Source: Ignavibacteriales bacterium
GTDB lineage: Bacteria; Bacteroidota; Ignavibacteria; Ignavibacteriales; Ignavibacteriaceae
Direction of reading: 5' to 3'
DNA length: 64,000 nt
NCBI GenBank assembly: GCA_003538625.1
Contig: DPRR01000014.1
Location: 70,658-134,657, forward strand
The position numbers and the translations under genes were made by a program. Below the pieces are notes generated by a model, which made no database searches, was not told the DNA's origin, and saw only the letters and a program-made list of their open reading frames with translations. Positions 17,201 through 26,668 of this stretch are shown here, in pieces (the first letter of the stretch is position 1; each line of letters starts with the position of its first letter).

Positions 17201-19360
17201 ATGAATCTAATTAAGACAATTATTCTGTCTTCTTTGTTATTGTTCATCTTTGCTTTTACATCGATAGCACAGAAGAAAGATTCAGTGCTGTACTTAATTC
17301 CGATTGATCAAATAGATTCAATCAAATATGAAACAGACGAAGTTATTGTTACAGGCACCAGAACGAGCCAAAAAATAATTGATATCCCTTATTCCGTGGT
17401 AAGGATTAGTCCAAATCAATATAAATATGATAGAAAGGTTTCTATAAGTGATGTGTTAAATGCCGTACCCGGAGTTTTTATGCAATCACGGTATGGTAAT
17501 CACGATGTAAGAATTTCGATTCGCGGTTTTGGTAGCAGATCTAATACCGGTATAAGAGGAGTAAGAATTTTGTTAGATGGAATTCCGGAATCAGAACCGG
17601 ATGGACAAACAAGAATTGAGGCAATCGATTTTAATTCATTAGGAAGTATTGAAATCGTAAAAGGAAATTCATCTTCACTTTATACTAATGCGCCTGGTGG
17701 AGTTGTGAATTTTATCAGCGATATTAATTATTCAAAATCATTCGCAACCCAATTTAATGAACTCGGTTCGTTTGGATTAAGACGAAACGGATTTAAAGTC
17801 GGAATAAGAACAAAAAATTATGGACTCTTAAATACATATACATACCACAACTATAAAGGTTTTAGACCGCATAGTGAGGATTACTGGCATATCTTAAATA
17901 CGGTGGTTGAAACTACGCCCGGTGATAATACCAATTTACAATTTCTCGGTTATCTTGCCACTGGTTTGATACGTCTTCCCGGTTCGTTAACTAAAGCGGA
18001 ATTTGATACTGATCCTTATCAGGCTGCTCAGCGCGAAGTGGATTGGGATTTTAGAAGGGTCTCAAAAAAAGGACGGGTTGCTGTAAGATTTGATTCGAAG
18101 TTTGGAGAAAAATTAAATAATGAAATTGAAATTACCGGCTATGGAACAATCAAATATTTTGAAAGGGCAGCACGCAACTCTTTTAGAATTTTTGATCGTT
18201 ATGGATTAGGCGCCAGCGTAAAGTATGTAAATAAATCTGCAATCTTTAACAGAGAAAATACATTTACAGTCGGCGGTGATCTGTTCTATCAAACGGGACC
18301 AGTTTCAGAATTCAATAGTATAGCAGGAGCAAAAGGTGATCAACTATTAAATTACGTTGATGAGACAGTTGGAAATTCCGGATTTTATATTCTGAATAAT
18401 TTTGAACTATACAATAAACAGCTATTCTTATTAATGAGCGGAAGATATGATAACATTTATTTCCATTCACTAAACAGATTATTCGGTTTTCAGAATACAG
18501 AAAAAAGATTTGAAGACTTTACTCCAAAGTTTGCATTGAACTATAAAATTACACCAAGTATTGCAGTGTATTCCTCTTTTGGTTACAGTTTTGATTCACC
18601 AGCCGGAAATGAATTGGATAATTATCCTTTAAGTTCAAATCCGGGGGCATTATTAAATCCTGATCTTAAACCACAGCATTCCACTAATTTTGAACTGGGA
18701 GTTAAGGGAAATTTATTAAATGAAAGCAGCTCGTTTTTTAATAATACACTGTTTGAGTTTACTTTCTTTAATACTGTTGTTAAAGATGAAATTGTACCAT
18801 TTGAAGTTTATGGAGATGTATTTTTTAGAAACTCTGCCAAAACCAATAGGCGTGGTTTAGAAGCAGGAATAACCTCTGAAATTTATGGCGGATTGAAAGC
18901 AATTCTATCCTATACCTTTTCTGATTTTACATATGATGAATATTCTGCAGTTTCAATTGATATTGATTCACTTAACCAAATTGAAACAAGTGCTAAGGAT
19001 TTTAGCGGTAATTTTGTACCAAGCGTTCCAAAGCATAATTTTCTTGTGGGATTAGAGTACAGACATCAACTTACACCATACTTGAATGGCTTTGTAAAAG
19101 GTGTTTATCAAAGTATCAGCGGTATGTATGTAAACGATGCAAACTCAGATCAAACAGAAGGTTACCAGATATTAAATTCGACGTTAGGACTGGAAATGTT
19201 CATGGGAAATTTTAATATACTTCTTTCCGGCGGTCTAAATAATATTTTAGATCAAAAGTATGTTGGATTTATTAATATTAATTCTTCTAACGGAAGATTT
19301 TATGAATCCGGTGAACCACAGACCTTCTTTGCTTCATTAAAATTCGGTTATGTGTTTTAG
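17201..19360 (+). CDS. TonB-dependent outer-membrane receptor
   Basis: 719 residues with a signal peptide of about 24 residues (FTSIAQ). The TonB box DEVIVTGTRTSQ lies near residue 46, the plug domain follows (VSISDVLNAVPGVFMQSRYG, RISIRGFGSRSNTGIRGVRI, LGSIEIVKGNSSSLYTNAPGG), and the rest is a 22-strand-type barrel ending in an aromatic residue (LKFGYVF). These receptors take up siderophores, vitamins or glycans using TonB energy; the closest general group by eye is the FecA-like iron type, but substrate is unproven. No CarboxypepD_reg or SusD partner is present, arguing against a glycan PUL. An AAGGATAA site precedes ATG 17201. Confidence 0.92.
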   Translation: MNLIKTIILSSLLLFIFAFTSIAQKKDSVLYLIPIDQIDSIKYETDEVIVTGTRTSQKIIDIPYSVVRISPNQYKYDRKVSISDVLNAVPGVFMQSRYGNHDVRISIRGFGSRSNTGIRGVRILLDGIPESEPDGQTRIEAIDFNSLGSIEIVKGNSSSLYTNAPGGVVNFISDINYSKSFATQFNELGSFGLRRNGFKVGIRTKNYGLLNTYTYHNYKGFRPHSEDYWHILNTVVETTPGDNTNLQFLGYLATGLIRLPGSLTKAEFDTDPYQAAQREVDWDFRRVSKKGRVAVRFDSKFGEKLNNEIEITGYGTIKYFERAARNSFRIFDRYGLGASVKYVNKSAIFNRENTFTVGGDLFYQTGPVSEFNSIAGAKGDQLLNYVDETVGNSGFYILNNFELYNKQLFLLMSGRYDNIYFHSLNRLFGFQNTEKRFEDFTPKFALNYKITPSIAVYSSFGYSFDSPAGNELDNYPLSSNPGALLNPDLKPQHSTNFELGVKGNLLNESSSFFNNTLFEFTFFNTVVKDEIVPFEVYGDVFFRNSAKTNRRGLEAGITSEIYGGLKAILSYTFSDFTYDEYSAVSIDIDSLNQIETSAKDFSGNFVPSVPKHNFLVGLEYRHQLTPYLNGFVKGVYQSISGMYVNDANSDQTEGYQILNSTLGLEMFMGNFNILLSGGLNNILDQKYVGFININSSNGRFYESGEPQTFFASLKFGYVF

Positions 19361-19380
19361 TTTATTTTGATAAGGAAATC

Positions 19381-21006
19381 ATGATTAAAAATATATTCAT
19401 ACTAACTGCAAGTGTTCTGATTCTAAATACCGTCTCCCTACCACAGGGAGGCGGATTAATTATTAGAGAAAATTACAGAATTTTTCCGGGCAACACTTCT
19501 CAATCAGAAGTGTTTATAACAAAACATCCGAACAATCCGGAGATATTATTTTCATCCGCAAACACTTTACAATTTATTCCAACATTTTTTGTAAGTGAGG
19601 GTGTTTATGTATCCACAAATTCCGGTAGTAGCTGGTACGGGAGTGATACCTGTAAAGGTGCAAATATATTTTTTCATGGTGGTGATCCTTCGATCGCAAT
19701 TGATAAAAATGGTACCTTCATACTTACCAGAAAAGGTTCAACTTCCTTTCCTGGAGTGTTCTCTCACTTTTCAACTGATAATGGATTAACGTGGTCAACG
19801 CAAAAAACTATTTCGGGTGATGAACTGGAAAGAGCAACTATTGTTTCGGATGTAAATCCAAACAGTAATTTTTATGGAAGAACTTATATCTGCTGGGCTA
19901 AGATTGTTCCGCCTTATCAAATCGGTTTTTCATATTCTAATGATGGAGCACAAAATTGGGCTTCATCAGGTTACTTAAGCAACGAAAACCTGAGAAGAGC
20001 CGGAGGAGAAATTGCACTTGGAGCAAATAATGAAGTTTACGTTTGCTGGGCAGGTGTTACAAGTACTTCACCCTTTACGGAAGTTAGAGTAGGATTTGCT
20101 TCTTCCTTAAATGGTGGAACCGATTGGAGTGTTAATGAAAATGCTTTTGCAATGAATGGAATTGTTGGAATACTAACAGAGAAGCAAAGCATACGAGTAA
20201 ACGGACTTCCAAGAATGGCTGTTGATTTATCAAATACATCAACCAGAGGAACGATTTATATAGTTACATCTCAAAAAAATCTGTTCCCCGCTGGAAGTGA
20301 TCCTGATATAATTTTACGAAAATCTACGAATGGCGGACAAACCTGGTCTGAAGGAATCAGGGTAAATCAGGATGCACTTAATAACGGTAAGATTCAATTT
20401 TTTACAGGGATTACCGTAGATGAGTTTGGCGGAGTAAATATAATTTTTTACGATGACCGGAATACAACCAGTGATTCTACTGGAGTCTTTCTCGCAAGAT
20501 CAACTGATGCAGGAAACTCCTGGATCGAATATAAAATTAGCGATCACAATTTTAAACCTGCTGCAATCGGCGGCTTAGGGCAGGGTTATATGGGTGATAA
20601 TATCGATATCACTTCTGTTGGAAATAAACTTTTTCCGGTATGGATGGATAACTCAACAGGCACTTACCAAATTTGGAGTGTTCCGATAGTCATTCCATCC
20701 GTTGGTGTAGAAGAAGAAAATTCTATCTCAGTTCCTAATGAATTTGATTTAAAGCAGAACTATCCTAATCCATTCAATCCAGGCACAACAATAGAATTTG
20801 ATTTGCCAAAAAGCGCTAATGTTTTAGTAAAGATTTATGATGTAACCGGAAAAGAAATTGTGTCACTTATTAATGAATTTAGACAATCAGGAAATCATAA
20901 AATAATTTTTGATGCATCCAGATATGGATTATCAAGCGGGGTTTATTTTTATACCTTAGCAGCAGAAGGAATAACTAAAACAAAATCCATGATAATGTTA
21001 AAGTAA
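19381..21006 (+). CDS. BNR/sialidase-like propeller protein with T9SS sorting domain
   Basis: 541 residues, AAGGAAA site nine bases before ATG 19381. Signal peptide about 1-20. The body is a six-bladed propeller with Asp-box repeats (SGSSWYG, NGLTWSTQ, GGTDWSV, GGQTWSEG, AGNSWIEY). C-terminal residues about 460-541 form a type IX secretion sorting domain: LKQNYPNPFNPGTTIEFDLP, VKIYDVTGKEIVSL and SSGVYFYTLAAEG, ending KSMIMLK. The protein should cross the outer membrane through T9SS and be attached or released. The sialidase arginine triad is not evident, so enzyme activity is doubtful. It follows the TonB receptor by 20 bases and is likely cotranscribed. Confidence 0.85.
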   Translation: MIKNIFILTASVLILNTVSLPQGGGLIIRENYRIFPGNTSQSEVFITKHPNNPEILFSSANTLQFIPTFFVSEGVYVSTNSGSSWYGSDTCKGANIFFHGGDPSIAIDKNGTFILTRKGSTSFPGVFSHFSTDNGLTWSTQKTISGDELERATIVSDVNPNSNFYGRTYICWAKIVPPYQIGFSYSNDGAQNWASSGYLSNENLRRAGGEIALGANNEVYVCWAGVTSTSPFTEVRVGFASSLNGGTDWSVNENAFAMNGIVGILTEKQSIRVNGLPRMAVDLSNTSTRGTIYIVTSQKNLFPAGSDPDIILRKSTNGGQTWSEGIRVNQDALNNGKIQFFTGITVDEFGGVNIIFYDDRNTTSDSTGVFLARSTDAGNSWIEYKISDHNFKPAAIGGLGQGYMGDNIDITSVGNKLFPVWMDNSTGTYQIWSVPIVIPSVGVEEENSISVPNEFDLKQNYPNPFNPGTTIEFDLPKSANVLVKIYDVTGKEIVSLINEFRQSGNHKIIFDASRYGLSSGVYFYTLAAEGITKTKSMIMLK

Positions 21007-21009
21007 TTT

Positions 21010-22317
21010 TTATTTGAGGAGCAGCATTTTTTTTGTCTCGATGTAACTTTCAATTTTTACCTGGTAAAAATAAATCCCGCTTGCAATTTCAGGACCAGAG
21101 TCCTGACCTACGACAAAATTAACTTCATAATTTCCAGCAGGTTTATATTCATCAACAAGAACGGCAATTTCATTTCCAAGTACATCGTAAACTTTTAATG
21201 TCTGCCAACCGCTTACAGGAGATTTCCAACGAATTTTTGTTGATGGATTAAATGGATTTGGATAATTTTGTTCAAGTGCAAAATTAGCAGGAATGAATTG
21301 CGTGATATTTTCAACTGCGACGGGAGATTCAGGAATATACCGGAAAATGTAACCACTATTCGCTACTACAATACCATGATTGGAATCTGAAAATGCAATT
21401 GAATTAAAACATATTGAATCTTTAGTGGGAAAAAATTCCCAGGTTTTACCCATATCTTTGCTGATAATAAAACTTGTGTCACAACCTAGTGAACACCAAA
21501 ATTCAGATTCGGTTCTTTTTGCTACACCAGTCACTCTACCATATTTATCAAGTTCGTCATAAATAAATTTACTTTGGCTGATATCAAAAGCTAGTACACC
21601 AATAGGATAATAACGTTCTCTATCCGCTGAAAGAGAAAGTGCCGTTAGAGAATCAACAAATATAAAGTCATCAAATTTATCCGGTGCAATTCCGTATGCT
21701 TTCCAAAATTGCCCTGCATTACTAGTTCGCCATACTACTCCGGCTACATCAATAGCTCCACCAACGGCAAAACCATATTGCGCTGAAGAAAATTTTAATT
21801 TGTTTACAGGGAAATTTGAAAAGGCACCGGTATCAACATTGGCTGGATTCCAATTTAATCCGCCATCTTCAGAAAACGAAAGATCGAAAGGTTCTCCGCC
21901 AATCCAGCCATGCAATGAATCTTGAAAAAATATTGTTGTCAAAATTATATTCAGATGTCTATAATTAAAACGATCCCAATTATTCCCACCGTTAGTCGTC
22001 TTTAATATCTTACTTCTTATGTTAAAATTTTCTAGTTCAAATGTAACTGCCCAACCGAGTGAATCGTTTAAGAAAAATAAATCACTAATATAATTTGAGA
22101 CTCCCGAATTCTGTAATTGCCAGCTTTTCCCCTGATCACCGGAAAACATAATTACACCGCTATCCCCTGCTGCCCAGCAATGTAATGAATCTAAATAAAA
22201 CACTTTAAGAAGATTAAAATCTGTAGGGGTTTTTATTTTTTCCCAGGTTGGTTGTCCGTAATTAAATGGAATTTGAAAAGCGGTTACTAATAAAATATAA
22301 ATAATTTTTTGGATCAT
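21010..22317 (-). CDS. Ycf48/BNR-like propeller protein with T9SS sorting domain
   Basis: 435 residues from ATG 22317. An in-frame start 51 bases upstream adds 17 residues ahead of an intact signal peptide (MIQKIIYILLVTAFQIPFNYG) and is disfavoured. The body is a Ycf48-like seven-bladed propeller with blades of the form WAAGDSGVIMFSGDQGKSW, GWAVTFELENF and GWIGGEPFDLSFSEDGGLNW. The C-terminus is a T9SS type A domain (LEQNYPNPFNPSTKIRW, LKVYDVLGNEIAVLVDEYKP, ASGIYFYQVKIES, KMLLLK). A short palindromic DNA repeat has been inserted in frame in this domain. It converges on the preceding BNR gene with only three bases between stop codons. Confidence 0.82.
   Translation of the reverse strand: MIQKIIYILLVTAFQIPFNYGQPTWEKIKTPTDFNLLKVFYLDSLHCWAAGDSGVIMFSGDQGKSWQLQNSGVSNYISDLFFLNDSLGWAVTFELENFNIRSKILKTTNGGNNWDRFNYRHLNIILTTIFFQDSLHGWIGGEPFDLSFSEDGGLNWNPANVDTGAFSNFPVNKLKFSSAQYGFAVGGAIDVAGVVWRTSNAGQFWKAYGIAPDKFDDFIFVDSLTALSLSADRERYYPIGVLAFDISQSKFIYDELDKYGRVTGVAKRTESEFWCSLGCDTSFIISKDMGKTWEFFPTKDSICFNSIAFSDSNHGIVVANSGYIFRYIPESPVAVENITQFIPANFALEQNYPNPFNPSTKIRWKSPVSGWQTLKVYDVLGNEIAVLVDEYKPAGNYEVNFVVGQDSGPEIASGIYFYQVKIESYIETKKMLLLK
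21090..21107. repeat. Short palindrome inserted in a T9SS domain
   Basis: Arms TCAGGAC (21090-21096) and GTCCTGA (21101-21107) surround a four-base loop. On the coding strand it contributes to residues GQDSGPE in a loop just before the conserved ASGIYFYQV strand. Other copies of T9SS domains here have no such residues at that point. Confidence 0.6.
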
Positions 22318-22476
22318 ATTTCTATATAAAATTTTACAAAAATTAGTCAAGATTGATGCAATATACAATTGTAATTTTATCTGAAGATTTGGATTATTAT
22401 CACTATTATTTCCGCTGTTATCTTAAAAGAAGTTTATTATCTTTAGCCACAATTTTCTAATAATTAAGGTGAAAGA

Positions 22477-23199
22477 ATGCGTAAAACAATAATTAATTTC
22501 TTATTTATTTCTACGATAGCAATTATGATAGCTTGTGGAGAAAAAGAACAGCCTCAGGTTGATAATCAAACTCAAATGAATGATAAATCAATGTCAACTA
22601 CAGTTCATAATGTTCTTGTTGAAGAAAAGTTAGATGCGGGCAATTATACTTATCTAAAAGTGAATGAAAATGGAAATTCATACTGGATTGCAGTTAATAA
22701 AATGGATATTAATCCTAATGAATATGTTATCTTCTCCAAGTCTATGGAGATGAAAAATTTTAAAAGTGAAGTATTAAATCGCACTTTTGATTCAGTTTTG
22801 TTTGTTGATGATGCGGCAAAAAGCACCAGTGAAGAACAATTAAAATCACCTCATCAAAATATTGCTACAAGCAAAGACGGTTCTATTTCAGTTAACCCGG
22901 TTGATGGTGGTTACACGATTGAACAGATTTATGCAAAAAAATCTTCACTGGAATCAAAAACAATTAAGGTTCGTGGTAAGGTTGTAAAGGTGAATGAAAA
23001 TATCATGGGAACAAACTGGATTCATATACAGGATGGTACAGGCAGTCAGGGCACACACGATTTATTAGTGACTTCTAATGAGTCTGCTAAAGTGGGATCA
23101 GTTATTGTTGCTGAAGGAAAAGTTATTTTAGATAAAGATTTCGGTTCCGGATATTTTTATAATGTTCTTTTAGAGAACTCAAAAATTAAAGTAGAATAG
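22477..23199 (+). CDS. Lipoprotein with OB-fold domain
   Basis: 240 residues; AAGGTGAAAG site before ATG 22477. Lipobox MIAC with Cys20. Residues about 40-110 contain a repeat unit (NYTYLKVNENGNSYWIAVNK, then VIFSKSMEMKNFKS), and residues about 150-240 form an OB-fold-like domain (KTIKVRGKVVKVNENIMGTN, WIHIQDGTGS, LLVTSNESAKVGSVIVAEGK). Similar proteins are annotated as nucleic-acid-binding OB-fold proteins, but a lipoprotein outside the cytoplasm is more likely a binding or redox-adjacent protein. Monocistronic and followed by a strong terminator. Confidence 0.7.
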   Translation: MRKTIINFLFISTIAIMIACGEKEQPQVDNQTQMNDKSMSTTVHNVLVEEKLDAGNYTYLKVNENGNSYWIAVNKMDINPNEYVIFSKSMEMKNFKSEVLNRTFDSVLFVDDAAKSTSEEQLKSPHQNIATSKDGSISVNPVDGGYTIEQIYAKKSSLESKTIKVRGKVVKVNENIMGTNWIHIQDGTGSQGTHDLLVTSNESAKVGSVIVAEGKVILDKDFGSGYFYNVLLENSKIKVE

Positions 23200-23206
23200 T
23201 TTTATA

Positions 23207-23238
23207 CCCCGGAGTTTAGTTGAACTTCGGGGTTTTTT
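23207..23238 (+). terminator. Rho-independent terminator
   Basis: Stem CCCCGGAGTT (23207-23216) with AACTTCGGGG (23223-23232), one G-T wobble, six-base loop, then six T. Confidence 0.9.
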
Positions 23239-23293
23239 ATTTTAAAAGATTCGATATTTTTTTTGAATTGGATAGAATAAGAGAAGTTAAAAA

Positions 23294-23911
23294 TCAATGA
23301 GCAGATTGTTCTTCAAGTTTTTTTAATTTTTGTTCTAATCGATCTTGATTATGATTTTTTTGAATTTCAAATTCTCTTTTAGCATAATCAGTGTAATATT
23401 TATGCTTCTTAAAAAAATCTAATGACATTTTAATCCATTCCATATCAGAAAGTTTTTTAATTCCTTTCATCTCAAATTCCTTACGTAATAATTCACTACG
23501 TTTTTCACCATCTTTCATTCCCAGATTTTGCAAATCTGCGTCACAAATTATTTCCTCAAGTTTACTTTTTGGTGCATGAGGAATTTTAGTTGCTGTGATG
23601 CATTCCTTAACTTTCTCAATTTTTTCAGAAGGGTAATTATTCTTTTGAAGGAAATCTCTTGCGTATTCAGAACTCTGATCTTCGTGTCCGTGACAGCAGT
23701 GAAAATACCCTGTATCATGAAACCACGCTGCAATCAATAAAATTTCAGTTTCATCGGACGACAAATTTTCTAATTGAGCAATTTTGTACGAAACGTTCAC
23801 AACTTCAGAAGTATGCACAATATTATGATAAATATTTTCAGCAGCGGATCTTTGCTTAAATAATTCTCTAACATGATTCTCAACATCTATTAGTATTTTA
23901 CTCTCAAACAT
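23294..23911 (-). CDS. HD-domain phosphohydrolase
   Basis: 205 residues. The HD metal motif set is present: His in YHNIVHTSEVV (29-39), the HD pair in AAWFHDTGYF (61-70), a further His pair in CCHGHEDQSSEYA, and a distal Asp in IICDADLQNLG. This is the small HD-domain hydrolase family whose members hydrolyse nucleotides or second messengers. The C-terminus is a charged coiled-coil-like stretch (QNHNQDRLEQKLKKLEEQS type). Nothing adjacent fixes the substrate, although a class III cyclase lies 700 bases away. Monocistronic on the minus strand. Confidence 0.8.
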   Translation of the reverse strand: MFESKILIDVENHVRELFKQRSAAENIYHNIVHTSEVVNVSYKIAQLENLSSDETEILLIAAWFHDTGYFHCCHGHEDQSSEYARDFLQKNNYPSEKIEKVKECITATKIPHAPKSKLEEIICDADLQNLGMKDGEKRSELLRKEFEMKGIKKLSDMEWIKMSLDFFKKHKYYTDYAKREFEIQKNHNQDRLEQKLKKLEEQSAH

Positions 23912-24074
23912 TATTTTACCTTACACAACATTATTTTTGAACTGAGTTTTTTTAATATTTTATCAGACATTTTTTAAAATTATTTATAATCATTTCGATG
24001 CGAAATTATGTTAATTATATTGAAGCAATGGTGACAATTATCACAGTTGTGATCTTAAAAACAATAGAGAAATA

Positions 24075-24572
24075 ATGAAGAATATTGTTCTATTACGACA
24101 CGCAAAATCAAGCTGGAAAGACGCATCATTGGATGATTCTGATAGACCATTAAATAAAAGAGGGAAACTTGATTCCAGGAAAATGGCTGATAGATTTTGT
24201 AAGCGGGGAATTATAATTGATCTGATAATTTCGAGCACCTCAAAAAGAACAATGGATACAATAAAAATATTTATTAAATCTTTTGATTATAAACCTAAAA
24301 TCATTTTTGATGATAGTTTATACCTGGCGGATAAAGAGCAAATACTAAAAGTTTTAACTTCTCTTGATGAACAGTACAAAAATGTCATGATTGTCGGACA
24401 TAATCCCGGAATTACAAATACCGCAAATTTGCTTTCAGAATTTTCTATCGAAAATATTCCGACCACAGGCATTATTGGATTTTTGTATGAAGGTAACTGG
24501 AAAGACATCAAAGAAAAAAAGTGCACATTTCTTTTTTTTGATTATCCAAAAAAGAAAGATTCTATCATTTAA
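24075..24572 (+). CDS. SixA-like histidine phosphatase
   Basis: 165 residues. The N-terminal RHG motif reads LLRHAKSSW with catalytic His8, as in SixA; the second half has VMIVGHNPGITNTAN with the partner histidine. SixA-type enzymes dephosphorylate phosphohistidine on HPt or phosphotransfer proteins, and close relatives act on other small phosphoesters. Length is normal for the family. It is bounded by an AT-rich leader and converges with the cyclase gene. A direct role in the neighbouring signalling genes is possible but not shown. Confidence 0.85.
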   Translation: MKNIVLLRHAKSSWKDASLDDSDRPLNKRGKLDSRKMADRFCKRGIIIDLIISSTSKRTMDTIKIFIKSFDYKPKIIFDDSLYLADKEQILKVLTSLDEQYKNVMIVGHNPGITNTANLLSEFSIENIPTTGIIGFLYEGNWKDIKEKKCTFLFFDYPKKKDSII

Positions 24573-24609
24573 CTTAATTGTAGTTTAAAGTGGTTAAGAG
24601 AATTGCAAT

Positions 24610-26583
24610 TTAATCTAATGGCAGATTCATTTTGCCAAGTAATTTCCTATATCTTGGATCATCCTGAATCTCTTTCCAATATCGTCCTTTAATAAAAATA
24701 AGTCCGCCAATCTTTTCATCAAATGCTTTATTCAAATATTCGAATACTTTATCAAAATCTTTTAATCCTAAATTTATAATTGCATAATCAAAAAGAAATG
24801 AAATGTCTTTTTCATTTTTTTCTCTCTGAGAAAGTTTTGCCAGACAATTTTCCAATTCATTATTCATACCAAGTCTGGCATACATAAAACCCAGCGCCGC
24901 GTTTGATTTTAATGGATCGCCCAATAAATCCTGTGAATGCTCTAATAGTTTGATCGCTTCATCATATTCACCCAGAAAATAATACACCCATCCTAAACCA
25001 TTTAACGCAGATCTAAATGTATTGTCTAATTCCAGAGTTTTAAGATATTGATCTTTAGCTTGTTCAAAAAATCCACAGTGTGCATATGTATCAGCAAGCG
25101 ATGCATTAATGGGTAAAGACAACGGATCAATTTCTAAAGCTTTTTCAGATTCAGTAACTGCTTTTTTAATATTTCCGAAAGCGCGCAAATAATATGAAAA
25201 ATACTGATGAGCCTCAGCGCTGTTTGGATTTAATTCAAGAGTCTTTATAAATGATTTGTATGCAGCATCCCAATTCCAATCAAAAAAATCTACCATTGCT
25301 ATGGATAAATGAGATGCAGGTAATGAATTATCAATCTGCAATGCCCGCTGAGCATATTCTTTGGCTTTAGGATAAGCGATAGAAGTCGGCATCTGACCAA
25401 ATGCGCCAAGGTAAACATAGCATCCCGAAAGTGCTGAAAATGCCTGCGCAAAATTTTCATCAAGTTGAATGGCTTGCTCTAAATACTCCAGTGATTTTCT
25501 TATATCAAGCGGAGTCCATTTTTTCCAAAAGTGCGATGATTTTAAATATAGATTATAAGCCTCCATATTTCCGGTGGAGGATTTTACAAAAGTTTTTCTT
25601 TGATCGGATAACGTTAAGTTTTCGATAAGCGTGGAAGAAATTGTTCTCGCAATTTCATCCTGCACAGCAAAAATGTCCTCAATATCACGATCATAAATTT
25701 CAGACCATCTGTGATAACCGTTCTTTGTTTCAATAAGCTGAGCTGAAACTCTGACTCTGTTTCCAATCCTTCTAACGCTACCTTCTAAAACCGATTTTAC
25801 AGAAAGCTGTTTACCAATTTCCCGTATATCAACTTTTTTATCTTTAAATGCAAAGGAAGAAGTTCTGGAGGTTACTTGCAATTTATCAACTTTAGCAAGA
25901 GCGTTTAAAATTTCTTCGGTAATTCCATCTGAAAAATATTCATTATCTGCATTAGAACTTAAATTAACAAAAGGTAAAACTGCAATTGATTCTTTTTTTA
26001 ATCCGACTAAAGTTTCAATGGAAGATGTGGCAGGAATAACAAGATTATTATTTTTTATCGCATAAACTTCAATTGGGGTTTTAACATTTTTAAATTCGTG
26101 GTAACCAAGCGAAACCGCCTGAATCTCTTTATGATTGCTTAATTCATCATAAACTTTTCTTGATATTAATATTGAACCTCCTACTGCAGAAGCCTCTATT
26201 CTTGCTGCAACATTCACACAGTCTCCAAAAACACCATCATCATCATAAACAATATCGCCTGAATGGATTCCAATTCTCAGGTTTACAACGGGTTCTTTTT
26301 TTAACTCATTCTGAATATCAATTGCACAAAGTACAGCTTCCACTACACTTCCGAAAATCGTTAGTGTACCATCACCAAAATACTGGATTACTTTTCCCTG
26401 ATGTTGAAGCGATAAATCTTCGAGGACATTCCGATGCCTGTCACGCAGTACTTTTGCACGCTTTTCATCTTCCTGCATCATTGCCGTATAGCCCACCATA
26501 TCTGTGAACATCACAGCTGCTAACATTCTAATTCCGTTAAATTGCACTCTTGGTTTCTCGCAGAAAGTATTATAAAAATTCAA
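24610..26583 (-). CDS. Class III adenylate cyclase with TolB-like and TPR regions
   Basis: About 657 residues from TTG 26583; GTG 26547 (12 residues later) gives the usual family N-terminus and may be the true start. Cyclase domain, about 20-175: metal aspartates Asp28 (MFTDMVGY) and Asp71 (FGDGTLTIF), specificity pair Lys64/Asp121, and transition-state Asn124/Arg128 (DCVNVAARIE). These residues predict an active enzyme making cAMP. Residues about 200-335 match the TolB-N/FlgO-type region (IAVLPFVNLSSN, SVLEGSVRRIGNRVRVSAQL), and the rest is about eight TPR units. This cyclase-TolB-TPR architecture is common in bacteria and is soluble. Confidence 0.88.
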   Translation of the reverse strand: MNFYNTFCEKPRVQFNGIRMLAAVMFTDMVGYTAMMQEDEKRAKVLRDRHRNVLEDLSLQHQGKVIQYFGDGTLTIFGSVVEAVLCAIDIQNELKKEPVVNLRIGIHSGDIVYDDDGVFGDCVNVAARIEASAVGGSILISRKVYDELSNHKEIQAVSLGYHEFKNVKTPIEVYAIKNNNLVIPATSSIETLVGLKKESIAVLPFVNLSSNADNEYFSDGITEEILNALAKVDKLQVTSRTSSFAFKDKKVDIREIGKQLSVKSVLEGSVRRIGNRVRVSAQLIETKNGYHRWSEIYDRDIEDIFAVQDEIARTISSTLIENLTLSDQRKTFVKSSTGNMEAYNLYLKSSHFWKKWTPLDIRKSLEYLEQAIQLDENFAQAFSALSGCYVYLGAFGQMPTSIAYPKAKEYAQRALQIDNSLPASHLSIAMVDFFDWNWDAAYKSFIKTLELNPNSAEAHQYFSYYLRAFGNIKKAVTESEKALEIDPLSLPINASLADTYAHCGFFEQAKDQYLKTLELDNTFRSALNGLGWVYYFLGEYDEAIKLLEHSQDLLGDPLKSNAALGFMYARLGMNNELENCLAKLSQREKNEKDISFLFDYAIINLGLKDFDKVFEYLNKAFDEKIGGLIFIKGRYWKEIQDDPRYRKLLGKMNLPLD

Positions 26584-26668
26584 GTAAAATTAGTTGAAGA
26601 CTTTACAAAAGGCAATTGTTCAGTTTTATTGGAATGTAAACGGACTCAAAAAAGTTAGCAGCAGAATA

